DNA of 64,000 bases from Aedes albopictus (taxonomy: Eukaryota; Arthropoda; Insecta; Diptera; Culicidae): positions 45,171,464 through 45,235,463 of the forward strand of contig NC_085138.1 of the NCBI RefSeq assembly GCF_035046485.1. The letters are read 5' to 3'. Made by a program: the position numbers and the translations under genes. The notes below the pieces were generated by a model. That model was given only the letters and a program-made list of their open reading frames with translations. It ran no database searches and was not told the DNA's origin. Below are positions 20,036 to 31,077 of the stretch, one piece after another (positions within the stretch are counted from its first letter, which is position 1; every line of letters begins with the position of its first letter).

Positions 20036-21879
20036 ATAGGCAATAGTCCATTTTACGAGCCATTTTTATGAATGAAATTTTGACAGGGGATAGCGTCCTA
20101 ACCCGTGAAAATCAATATCATCATCAGCATTGTTGTCATTTCGTAAAATGGCTCATTTCAACAATTCGAGTCAAGTACACTGAACCAACACCCCATCCTA
20201 TAAAAGTATGACAACTGATACGGTCGCGCCCCTTAACGAAAATAAGTCGAAAATCGGATGACGATCATACGCGTCGATTCGATTGGATGATGAGCAAGCG
20301 TATGCTTGCCATTCGATTTCAGTACGACATCGACATTGAAATTCAGCTGAAGATCATATCCGAATCGAATGTGCTCTATTCGTCAAGTAAATGAAACAAT
20401 GTTGAAATGGTAATGAAATATAAATAGGATTTTGATTTCCGGATTTTTTTTTTGGAAAAATCTTGTAGGGCGAGCTATCAGAGAAACGAAAGAGGTGTTT
20501 ACTCAATTGTTTAATATATTTCTTTTGCGATGTTTAAAAAATGATAAACATATCATGCACGAGGTATAAATAATTGACTTTATCATACACAATGCCGATC
20601 ATAATGCCAGAATCTGTCGCTGTACAAATGGCCATGCACGAGGCCACACGATGTCAAGCAAAAATGGCTGATCCGGTGTCGTCTTTGCAGGCGGAACCAT
20701 CGCCCGTGAGATGCGAGGCAAATCATGATTAGACCGAGTGTCAAATTGCCCCTGAAATTATCAAAACTTCAATATAGATGCGCAATATTTTGCTGATATG
20801 GTTTTATTACCTACCTTGAGCATAGCGGCATTTACACGGGAATAATTTTAACAAACGAAAGCGGCTCTAATTTCTAAAGTTACACTAACAATGGCTGCCG
20901 GACAAAACGAAAATTTTAAAATAAGTTCGAATCAATACCCGAGCCAGCACCACTCGGAGAGAATCAAACAACAGATGGTTTCCATTCGGAAACGCAGATG
21001 ACAACAGAATGATACGCGTTATGGGGCACGAGTGAATCGAGCGTCAGCCAGAGTGCGGATGATCCTCTGTCGGTTGCCACTCATCCGATTTTTGAATGAC
21101 GATACATACTGGAAGCATTGTAATTGTTATGCTGTAACTAACTGACGATCATTCGAAAACGCGAAGATGCATCATCCGGGTGAAGTCGTCATTCGGAAGA
21201 AGGTGTATTTTATTTTGGATGAGTATGAATGATAATTCATTCGTTCCAAGGAGGATGTTTCCGTTCAGTGTACAGGACACTGAAAACGACTTTACCCGTG
21301 TGGTGACGAGTGTCTTAACCGTTCACCTTATGCAGTACACTCATTTACGTGCCACATATCCATCCACATTGTGTCACACTATAGGCTCCGCACCGCATTG
21401 TGCGCAGCAGCGCAGTCAGTCTATTATATACTCTCGTGCATACCAGACGTGGTTCCCACAACCCGGATAAAAAATTACCATTCATTACATGGTAAATATT
21501 ATTAATATATGACTGGTTTTATTGTTCAGAATAAAACACATAGTAGATATATTGTTACTTTTTACAATAGAAATAAAGCCCATATAGTTCGTACAATAAG
21601 TGAACATTAGCTTTATTAGTGACTAATTGATTCGATTGTTTTTCAATAGTTTTATAATAATTTAAAGTTACTATCAGTAAAAATTAGCAGCAAAAGTGCC
21701 TGCAAAGTTCTCATGGACGTTATATTAAAAAAGAGTTTATTCCTCAATTACACTTAAAAACAATTCGTAACAAATAAATAGCAATAAATATTATTGTTGT
21801 TTGGATCATGTTTGTATAATCAAATACAAATCACGTGACATATTTGTTATAGTTTTCGTTCTAAATTTGAGTACAGTAT
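20036..21879. other. Intergenic, no gene recognised
   Basis: Mixed-composition sequence with a short inverted motif around GAGCCATTTT (20058-20155) and AT-rich, ATTGTT-containing sequence from 21480. The short ORF at 21180-21470 has no recognisable features. Confidence 0.35.
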
Positions 21880-21890
21880 ATGTTTCGGCT

Positions 21891-22154
21891 TCTTCTTCTT
21901 TATGGCTCTACGTCCCAACTGGGACTTGGCCTGCCTCGCTTCAACTTAGTGTTCTATGAGCACTTCCACAGTTATTAATTGAAAGACTTTCTTTGCCTGC
22001 CATTGCATGAAATTGTATATTGTGAGGCAAGTACAATGATACACTATGCCCAGAGAAAATTTTCCCGACCGGAACGGGAATCGAACCCGCCGTCTCCGGA
22101 TTGGCGATCCATAGCCTTAAGCTCTAGGCTAACTGGAGACCCTAGAGACTGGAG
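21891..22154 (-). mobile_element. tRNA-derived SINE (Feilai-type)
   Basis: Read on the minus strand: a tRNA-like head with Pol III box A region (22121-22132) and a perfect box B GGTTCGATTCC (22077-22087), a body, and a 3' tail of AAAGAAGAAGAAG type at 21891. An 11-bp duplication ATGTTTCGGCT flanks it (21880-21890, 22155-22165). Head and body match my memory of the abundant Aedes tRNA-related SINE; the family name is by recall. Confidence 0.85.
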
Positions 22155-22165
22155 ATGTTTCGGCT

Positions 22166-23079
22166 ATTGAATGTTATTCGCTAAAACTTCAACGACTGAC
22201 AGACGTCAAGCCGTGTTGGCAGAGGAAGCTCTCAATGAATAACTGAGGAAGTACTTATTGAAAACTAGCTGAAAAGCAGGATTTAGCCAAGTGAGGACGT
22301 TACGACAAAAAAAGATGAACAATGATTTTTCTAATGTTTTCCAATAAATTAAAGGAATCTAGTAAATAGTAAACTACCATTGATAACAATACAAATACAA
22401 TTAGTTTAATGGGGTCAATTAAGCCGATGTTAAAATAAACATGCAATAATATTTGTTGTTATGTAAACAGATTTCGCCTTTGAAAAACCAAAGAATTTAT
22501 AATTCTCGGTAGTTATTTGAAAAGATTGACGATAGATTTTATCAACAGCTGCCAAGCAATACATACCAGACAGACAACAGAGTGTTTGATTCTTATCATA
22601 AAATGTGCATATCATTCTGACGGTCGTTAGTGCTCGTAAATGCTGTATGTAAATGTTAGCGGGAAATATAAATTCTATGGATTTTCAAAAGCGAAAACTG
22701 CTTACAAATAACAACAAATATTATTGTATTTTTATTGTTACAACGATTCATTTGACGCCATTCAATTAATTGTATTTGTATTGTGAGAACAATGAAAAAC
22801 ATTAAGATATATTGTTTTCTTTTGAAAATTGCCCTTAAAATGTCTCATAAAAACACAATACATTCTATTGTTTTTCGCGAAAAAGTGTATGAAACTTTTC
22901 TCAAAATTTTATGGTTAAGATACATAACGACCACCATTTTTTATTGTAAAAGTGCCATTTACCATTCGCCGAATGGTATAGAACAAAAGGGGTGATGGTG
23001 AGTGTGCCGTGTAAATTACAATACGTTTAATGGTGAATATTTTTCGAAAAAATGGTGTTGTAACAATAAAATTTATCGT
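22166..23079. other. AT-rich intergenic, no gene recognised
   Basis: Repeated AATATTATTGTT and TTATTGTTA motifs but no inverted termini that I can define and no coding signal. Confidence 0.35.
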
Positions 23080-23224
23080 ATTTTTATGATATTTTTTATC
23101 AGTGTTATTGGCCGATAGTTTTCTGGTTTTGTGATATCTTTATTAGGCTTCGCGATAGCTATTACCTGAGCGTGTTTCCACTGCTGAGGGAAATAGCAAT
23201 GTTTGATGCACACACTATTTTTAT

Positions 23225-23700
23225 TTCGCTGGAAACCAGCAAAATTTTGCTGGTTTTTGACATGCTGTGGATCCAGCAATCCATACAGCAATAATTACTT
23301 TGCTGGCTATCCAGTAATGCGATTTTTTTTGCTGGTTCACCAGTAATTTTGTTCGCGCTCGATTCCGGCCGGATTTTTGTTTTTTTTTCGAAGAAAAAAC
23401 AAAGTTCAATAATGAATATTAAACCCACCAAATTTAGCTCCAAAGCAGCGCTACAATGCTAGGAATGTCCATCGTGGACGTGGCGCATTACATTTGATGC
23501 TGCCGAGTACCTTTTTGGGTGGATTTTTTATTGATTCCTGTTAAATAATAGCTCGCAAAAGTATTTTTGGAAAATTGTAAGTGTTTGACAAGTGTTTAAC
23601 TGATTATCCAGCAATTTAAGTGTTTGCTGATTTTTCAGTTACCATTACTGGTTGTTCAGTAAAATTTAATTTGCTGATATGGTTCCAGCAATACGTTTTG
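23225..23700. mobile_element. CAGCAAAA/TTTTGCTG-rich insertion within the LINE RT region
   Basis: It splits the RT reading between KIYNAC and CIKHCYFPQQW. Both edges carry inverted CCAGCAAAA-type motifs. The termini are imperfect, so boundaries and class are uncertain. Confidence 0.4.
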
Positions 23701-24050
23701 CTGGGTGAGAAATTCAAAATTTGGTGTGCAGGCGTTATAGATTTTTGTTAAGTAAACCAAGCCTTTACGAGGTATTTGCTTCAAACAAATATTCTTGATG
23801 TCATCCACGCCGGGTGCTTTCTTCGTAACGTAGGTAGGTTTGGTGTAAGTGGACCAGTCGCAGTTATCGTGTTGTTGTTCTAGCAGAATAGCTACAGTTG
23901 CCTCTACATCGCTGTTGGTAGTAGGGTCACCAGGCATCAAGTTATTGTGTGCTTTAGAAAAGCTGTCCACAAAAACACAAGCTTTTTCAGCTGGAGAAAT
24001 TATGAGGTTTCCATCAACCTCGAGTGGGGGGTTATAACTTCACATTGTTC
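23656..24050 (-). pseudogene. RT N-terminal fragment of Jockey-like LINE
   Basis: Reads YVTKKAPGVDDIKNICLKQI and GLVYLTKIYNAC, the typical pre-RT block of Jockey elements. Downstream RT continues only as CYFPQQWKHAQVIAIAKPNK and YRPITL at 23073-23225. The catalytic FADD region is absent. Confidence 0.65.
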
Positions 24051-24274
24051 CTAAGATGTTTTGAAATTTTCCAAAACTTTTTACCACCTTTGACAAACTC
24101 CTGGATCGTGTCGTTGAAGTTTCTGTACCGGACTTTTGCAAATTCTTCTTGAATCCTTGTATTCAGTGACTTCACGATTAGTCCCAAAAACGGATCTCTG
24201 GTTCGTTAAATTGGCGCCTCCTGGAGTTCCGAAGCCGAATAAGCAATTTCACATGATTTGGTGCAATAACTTTA

Positions 24275-25168
24275 TCAGTGTTGTGAAGAGTGACTAGAGG
24301 AATCGAGCACTGCTCTGCTTCTAGGATAGCTGCAGTAAATGTATTGATTGCATCGTCTACATTCTCTAAGCTGTTGAGATTGTTGATAAGCTCGATAAGC
24401 CGACAGGTCTAATTTGGAATTAATTTCATGTTTGAAACGAGTCCAATTTGCCCTATCGTAGCAACGAATTTGTTTGTTATAGATCTCAACACCAGAACCG
24501 ATCTTCAGTTCGAAAGTGGTTGGAAGATGGTCTGAAAAAAGATCGTGGTGCACTACTGGAACAGTCATGTTCAGTTGGTTATTTGATATAACAAGATTCG
24601 AAACCGAGAGTTTGTAAGGACCAGTGGGAACATAGGTAGGATTCTCTGGAGCATGGACATGGAAGTTGGAGGTCTGCAGTAATCCCGCCAGTGTGTTACC
24701 CGCCGCATTGGCTCTGTTGCAACGCCACAGGCGATGTTTTGCATTAAAATCTCCAGCGATGACAAAACCTGCAGTACTTCGAGTGAGTGTCTTGATGTCG
24801 TGCTTGAACTTCGACAAATCTTCTTTTGATCGGCAAAATACGGCAAAATACGCAGCTATTATGTTGAGGCAGTTGTTCACCAAGTGAATCCGTACACCGA
24901 CTGTTTCAATAATTTTGGTCTTCGCGTGTTCGAGTACGGTGTATTCAATATCCGTCTCACCAAAATTGCTACACCACCACCGCGATCTGCTACAGAACTT
25001 GGACGAACTACGCAAGAGAAGTCGGGGATGAAGAACGACGTATTCGGCTGCAGCCAAGTCTCCGTCAATAGTACAACATCTATTTCATGCAATTGTAGAA
25101 AACTAAATAACTCAAGAGTTATGCTGCGAACTGACCTTCCGTTCCAGTTCAGAACTTTGATCGTTTGA
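24275..25168 (-). pseudogene. APE endonuclease remnant of Jockey-like LINE, frameshifted
   Basis: The start MHEIDVVLLTETWLQPNTSF lies in one frame (25092-24877). The continuation YTVLEHAKTKIIETVGVRIH to GDFNAKHRLWRCNRANAAGN to FSDHLPTTFEL lies in another (25057-24275). Catalytic landmarks (LLTETW, GDFNAKH, SDHLP) survive, but at least one frameshift breaks the ORF. Confidence 0.75.
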
Positions 25169-25171
25169 AGT

Positions 25172-25648
25172 CTATCGAATGTACAGATATTTTGTCATCA
25201 GCTCTTGAAGACCGAAAAATTGTTCTTCCCTAGAGGTGCACGTTTTGAAACGGTTAAACATGTCCCTGGCTAGGCTGATGAACTCAGTGAGAGTAAAGAG
25301 TTCGGTGCTGTCCTTGAAGGTAGCATCCGTTGCGATACCAGATGTGGTGAGACGCGAGACAACTTCCGCAAACGATCGATTTGGTGCTATCCAGTTCGAG
25401 TTGAACTTTCGCGGAGTTTGAGTAGCAAGACCACCATTCGTGTTTGACCGAGGGACATTCTTTCCTTGTCGCTTGATGAACTCCAGTCGAAAGGGACAAT
25501 CCGTGAAGCTGGCAGCATGGTTTTGCCCGCAGTTGGCGCATTTGATGTCCTTGTGAATTTTGGAGGCCCCATTATTTGGCGATTTCTTCGGGATAGTGCA
25601 ATCTGCGGATGCATGCTGTTTGCCGCATTTTACACAACATAACTGCAT
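25172..25648 (-). pseudogene. Gag-like ORF1 C-terminal fragment, two zinc knuckles
   Basis: 158 codons with CVKCGKQHASADC (residues 5-17) and CANCGQNHAASFTDC, then a polar tail. It is truncated at its N-terminus by the RTE insertion at 25653. On the far side of that insertion (minus strand, from about 30440) a short in-frame continuation is readable, consistent with an interrupted ORF. Confidence 0.7.
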
Positions 25649-26093
25649 GTGACAATGTTTTAGGGTACCCCCAAGCCACAGACCAAGCCACGGACCAACC
25701 CTTAGCTCCTTGAACCACCCGGTTCCGGGACTATAGCGACCCCCAAGGTCGGCATCAGCAACAGGAGAACCGCGGTGGGCACCTCAGACCTCTCGGGTTT
25801 TTCCGGGATCCGAGTGGTAAGCCCCACCACCCCCTCAAACAACCACCAACCGACAACTCCGCCGGTCCTTACGGGACCTTATTGACCCCCCATGGGGAGG
25901 AGCCATCCAAACAGACCAAGAAGGACTTCGTGTTCAACCCTGGCCAGCAAAGGCCCGAGGCGAGCTGTAGGCCGCCTGGAACCCCGGACCCCTAAACCAG
26001 CAACCTCATATAACCCGGCTAACCAGTCGGAAACAAGCTTCAAGTTCAACCCCGGCCGGAAAGGCCCGTGGCGAGCCGCTGGCTCCCAGGACA

Positions 26094-27417
26094 TGTAACC
26101 TGCAAGCTCAGGGATTAAGGGGGTAAGGGATCTTCAGGGTCGTAATTGCGGTTTTGAGCTGTTTCTCGTTTCTCGGGAAGGCTATCTGTTGGAAGCACTG
26201 ATGTGAGCAGGAGTAATAATAGTTGCGATGGCCAATAAAGGGAACACACACACAAAAATGGATAAAGCAAATGACACAAAAGTGGTACCGAACAAGATCT
26301 TAACAAACTTTCACTTAATGGGGAGATACTGGGACGTCGAGGCTTGATGGTTACTTTTTAACCCGGAAAACGAACAAATAACAAAAGTAGTGGAAAAACA
26401 ATCAAATAGACATTTACTCTTCAAAAGAACTTGATTTACGGCAATTTTCTTACAAATATTTACAATTTTTTGTGACGTCACATTTTCTTTGGTGGATTGT
26501 ACTTGCGGTTTGTAGGTCGCTGTTGTTGGGTGGTTGGAGAACTGCTGTTGCTGGTAGAGGGTTGACTGGCTTGTCGGGAATGGACGAGCGGGTGATCAGT
26601 CCGCTCATCGTTTGGCTGGTTATGCTTCGGGGTTCGGTAGACCGGCGTCGGACTCATAGGCATCCTCCGACCTGTCTTATTCACCAAGATGGCGGGTTGT
26701 CGATGTCGACGGCCTATTGTGGGTACTGGTCGTCGCAATGGCGGGTTTTGCTGGCTGGATTTCACAACGGACGCGCACTAGGGAACCGGATTGCTTGCGG
26801 TTCCAAATTTCTTTTCTTGTAGATATTCTTCTTAAATTTGTTGTTCTTTGTACATTAACTGTTTATGTCGTTTGTCTTGCATGAAAACCAACATTTTCGT
26901 CGTACTAACACTTGTTTTTAACGAGCTAACGGTCACTACACTTATTTTTTGTATTGTGCATGACGTACTCAATTAAAACTAACAAACTATACACGCGCGC
27001 ACTACTACTACGTTCCAGTATTCACCGCAAAAAGAGAACGTTTGCTTCGAAGCTTGCCGTTTTTATAGGCGACGGTACAAACATTTAACATTTATTTTAT
27101 GTTCAACATTTATGTTTTAAGATTTTGTGTCACACCCTATTTCACTAATGAGGTGTGCACCATCTATCGGCGAGTATAAAAAGGGCCAGGTAATGTTTTG
27201 CCCCGGTCTTCAAACTACTCGACCTCAGTGACCCTCGCAACATGACAGCTGCTTATGAGAGTGCGACACACTCACACGCTTACCATGAGTGCCACAGACC
27301 CGAAGTTTAATGGGGAATATTTACCAGGGGCGTATTGAGGGGGAATCTAGGAAAGGAAATTGGGAAAATTTATAATTGTGGTGGAGCCACAAGACTACCT
27401 TGGAACCAACGGTTACA
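26094..27417 (-). repeat. 3' LTR (1324 bp)
   Basis: Near-identical to the other LTR except for about 387 bp around 26175-26565 that the 5' LTR lacks. It has a TATAAAA motif on the minus strand (27061-27067). Small ORFs such as the Pro/Arg-rich 26478-26765 are part of LTR sequence. Confidence 0.85.
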
Positions 27418-29129
27418 ATGCCCCGTCGACCCTCCTGAAAATGAAAGAGAATTTTGATTTACATATTCTATTTCTGATTCGCGCATTCATGATGCTGCTG
27501 TCTGACACTTTTCAAAATCTAATTATCTTCTTCGCCCAGGCGAGGAAGTAAAGATGTACAAGTGGTAACTCATTACACATACATGAGTATATGGGATCGA
27601 TTGACTTGTCACACTGGCTAATGTTTACGTTTGACGCGAAAACAACGGTCCGCGAAACCGAGTTGTTCGACGTTTACCCGCGACTATCCCGACTAAAAAG
27701 AAACAACAAAATGTTATCCGCGCGAAAAGTTTCCGAAAAATGCGGGTCCGAATTCGCTATCATTATTTACCGGTCGGCTTCCATCTAACTGTTTGGGGAA
27801 TCGGCCCAAGGAAGTTCTTCTAACTGCGGAGGCGATAATGAGGTTTGTCAGGTAAGGGTAATATTTTGTAAACACTAGAGTTGACTACTAATTCTTTATT
27901 CTATTTTCAGCAAACTTCGTGCTTTATTGCCCGCGTCCGGACGGTTCATTGGTGAGTACTCATTCATAACGACTGATCTGAAAATCTCATTGATCAGTTT
28001 CGGTTTCAGGATCGACTGCTGACCTTCTACCGAATATGGAACGCGATGGGATATGGAAAACCGCCAAACTCTTTCCTTCGAGTTGGTTCCGATCGATTCG
28101 AGAGGGTTCGAGAGATTCCCGCAGAGCATAGCCGACACTCCCACAGAGATTGGCCGATGTCCGCTTCATGACGATACCTCCCTCAGCTTCATCATTGATT
28201 AACCTCGGGTTCGGTACCCGAGCATACAATGTTAATAACCTCCTGATCTTGCCAGGAGAAAACTGAATAAATTTAGTAATTCTTCGAGAAAACGCGTTTT
28301 TCTCTGAAAAATAATGTCATGCCTCCTTTTGTACAAATCATTCATTGAAAAATGAAAAGCATTTTGAAATTTCACTTTTAGATTTCGGGGCCTTATTTGG
28401 TATTTAGTCTTAGTCGGGTTATCTACGAATCGGTCTCTCACGCATGCGCAGATTTCTCGTTTGCCACTTGAACCTTCAGGTGTTCTCGGTTCTCCGCGAA
28501 TCGATGTAGCGATTGAAGTGGTTGTTTACATTCCATACCGACGAATGGCTGCTTTAATTTTCCGCGAAATACCGGTGGATTAGGGGATTCGAAAAGACGA
28601 TTCTTTCTCCGTCGAACGCTCCATCCCACTAACCGTTTCATCGTGATGAAACTGCCCGCAAGTGTATGTTTGTCGTTTGGTTTCATTCGTAAAGGAAACC
28701 GAAGAAATCTATTGTTCCGTCGCGTGATATGCCGACCGTGCGTTGGATCGACTTCGATTCGGATTTTCATGTCGATGTTATTAGAATCACGGATTTCCGC
28801 GAATTAATTCCGTTCGGGGTCTAATTGGTTATTCTACGGTGTTCCTCGGATCCAATTGGATTCGAGCAATTGAAAATTTACTAAATTGAATCACGCGCAT
28901 TAAAATATTTCCTAACAGTTTTTCGAGCGCTTTGTGGTACAAAATTGATTATTCTACGGTGCGCTTTACCGACGCAGGGGTTACCAAATGTAATTTTCTG
29001 GTTCACAATCGAACTTAGCACAATCTTCGTTAGAAGAACGAAGGAAGTTTTCTAAAAACAGGACGCTGTTTTTCCGCCCCCTCCGAGGGAAAATGAAAAC
29101 TCAAAATCATTTTTAGTTGGGCGCCAATT
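27418..29129 (-). other. Internal region of the LTR element, no gag/pol
   Basis: Only short ORFs (for example 28438-28770, an Arg/Lys-rich 110 codons). The minus strand just before the 3' LTR has the purine-rich GGAGGGTCGACGGGGCAT, a possible polypurine tract. Confidence 0.5.
29116..29126 (-). other. Primer-binding site, tRNA-Lys type
   Basis: The minus strand reads TGGCGCCCAAC three bases inside the 5' LTR. It is complementary to the 3' end of insect tRNA-Lys(CUU) as I remember it (...GTTGGGCGCCA). Confidence 0.7.
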
Positions 29130-30066
29130 TGTAACCTGCAAGCTCAGGGATTAAGGGGGTAAGGGATCTTCAGGGTCGTAATTGCGGTTTTGAGCTGTTT
29201 CTCGGGAGGGCTGACTGGCTTGTCGGGAATGGACGAGCGGGTGATCAGTCCGCTCATCGTTTGGCTGGTTATGCTTCGGGGTTCGGTAGACCGGCGTCGG
29301 ACTCATAGGCATCCTCCGACCTGTCTTATTCACCAAGATGGCGGGTTGTCGATGTCGACGGCCTATTGTGGGTACTGGTCGTCGCAATGGCGGGTTTTGC
29401 TGGCTGGATTTCACAACGGACGCGCACTAGGGAACCGGATTGCTTGCGGTTCCAAATTTCTTTTCTTGTAGATATTCTTCTTAAATTTGTTGTTCTTTGT
29501 ACATTAACTGTTTATGTCGTTTGTCTTGCATGAAAACCAACATTTTCGTCGTACTAACACTTGTTTTTAACGAGCTAACGGTCACTACACTTATTTTTTG
29601 TATTGTGCATGACGTACTCAATTAAAACTAACAAACTATACACGCGCGCACTACTACTACGTTCCAGTATTCACCGCAAAAAGAGAACGTTTGCTTCGAA
29701 GCTTGCCGTTTTTATAGGCGACGGTACAAACATTTAACATTTATTTTATGTTCAACATTTATGTTTTAAGATTTTGTGTCACACCCTATTTCACTAATGA
29801 GGTGTGCACCATCTATCGGCGAGTATAAAAAGGGCCAGGTAATGTTTTGCCCCGGTCTTCAAACTACTCGACCTCAGTGACCCTCGCAACATGACAGCTG
29901 CTTATGAGAGTGCGACACACTCACACGCTTACCATGAGTGCCACAGACCCGAAGTTTAATGGGGAATATTTACCAGGGGCGTATTGAGGGGGAATCTAGG
30001 AAAGGAAATTGGGAAAATTTATAATTGTGGTGGAGCCACAAGACTACCTTGGAACCAACGGTTACA
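29130..30066 (-). repeat. 5' LTR (937 bp)
   Basis: Shares TGTAACCTGCAAGCTCAGGG start and GGTTACA end with the left LTR but is shorter by an internal deletion near 29205. The minus-strand TATAAAA (29710-29716) is a candidate promoter. Confidence 0.85.
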
Positions 30067-30402
30067 GACACCACTGGAACACCATGACCAACCTGGTCGG
30101 CAGACAACCCCCTCCCCCAGTAAGCGGCGGGCCTCACGGGCCCACACCACCGGTACCAAAGACCGAAGACCACAGCAGACAGCAGCAAAAACAAATGAAC
30201 AAAAACAAATTAAATGTAATTACTTCTCTTTGGTGGCCCCCTCTGGGCCCCATACACCCACAATGATTTGTAATATTTGACAGCTTTTGTATTTTTTTCC
30301 AGGTGAGCCCTTCTGGCTCACATTTCCCAAGAAAGAGACGAACCAGCCAAGGGCTGAAAGTCTCTCAAATAAAGATAAATCAATCAATCAATGTTTCAGG
30401 GT

Positions 30403-31077
30403 TATCCTTTCAAATGATTTTTTCTGGTATTACAGTTATCATTGTTTTATTATATTATTCCATCTTTTAACAATGTCTGCTCTTTCTAGTAGTAGTGATA
30501 ATACTGTCGGCATCGTAACGACTATTTTTTGTATTTTTTTGTTTTAAGATTACTATTTCAGAACTTTTGGATATCAGCATGTTTTAATTCTCAAATGAAG
30601 ACCATTCTGAACCAGAATGTGTTAATTAGTATAGATCGACTTAATTGAGTCTACGAAAAAAAAGCGTTTCAGCAACAGCAACAGTTTTCCGGGAAACGTA
30701 GCATTCCAGAAAATGGATTTCCGGAAAACAATTTTCTGGGGAATGGGTCATTCCGCATAATGTTTTCCGGGAAATGTCATAGATTTTGAAAAATTGAGTA
30801 TATTATCGCCTGTCCCTGGATAGTCGCTCTCTGTGTTAAACCACATTTTGCAAACGTTTATTTTATTTCATTTATTTATTGAAAGTGCGGAAAAAATGAG
30901 AAAATGATAAAAAGGAAACCCATTTTCACCTATATCCTTTATGAAAAACATATAAACTATCATCAGAATAACCTATCCAAAAATATTCTTTGGCGTTCGA
31001 GGTAGTGGCCTATTCCGGGTAATGGCTTTCTGGGTAATGGCCTACTCCGGGTAATGGCTTTCGGAGCGGGGTAATGG
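30403..31077. other. Intergenic with short GGGTAATGGC-type repeats
   Basis: Remnant motifs such as TTTTCCGGGAAATG (about 30690-30780) and GGGTAATGGC (31010-31077). The latter continue on the other side of the next element at 32830. No gene. Confidence 0.35.

Larger units (their letters stand above)
23080..25653 (-). mobile_element. Decayed Jockey-like LINE, interrupted
   Basis: Right-to-left order: zinc-knuckle gag remnant (25172-25648), endonuclease remnant (24275-25168), RT fragments (23656-24050 and 23073-23225) split by a 0.48-kb insertion. Motifs GDFNAKHRLW and KHAQVIAIAKPNKD fit the Jockey clade. The 5' part is cut by the RTE insertion whose duplication ends at 25666. The exact 3' end near 23080 is not defined. 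Confidence 0.75.
26094..30066 (-). mobile_element. Non-autonomous LTR retrotransposon
   Basis: Two direct long repeats begin TGTAACC and end GGTTACA, flanked by the 4-bp duplication GACA (26090-26093, 30067-30070). A primer-binding site TGGCGCCCAAC on the minus strand directly inside the right LTR sets the orientation: 5' LTR 30066-29130, internal 29129-27418, 3' LTR 27417-26094. The 1.7-kb internal part has no gag, protease, RT or integrase motif, so it must be mobilised in trans. Superfamily (Gypsy or BEL) is undetermined. Confidence 0.85.
25667..30389 (+). mobile_element. 5'-truncated RTE-like LINE copy, itself split by an LTR element
   Basis: Flanked by a 13-bp duplication, AATGTTTTAGGGT (25654-25666) and AATGTTTCAGGGT (30390-30402), one mismatch. 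Only 3' non-coding sequence is present (25667-26089 and 30067-30389). It ends AAATAAAGATAAATCAATC, a TCAA-type tail seen in RTE elements. A 58-bp relative in inverse orientation is at 33624-33681. Confidence 0.7.

Noticed and set aside
26478..26765. Pro/Arg/Gln-rich ORF (also at 29151-29414)
   Set aside because: Lies inside the LTRs and is present twice only because the LTR is duplicated.
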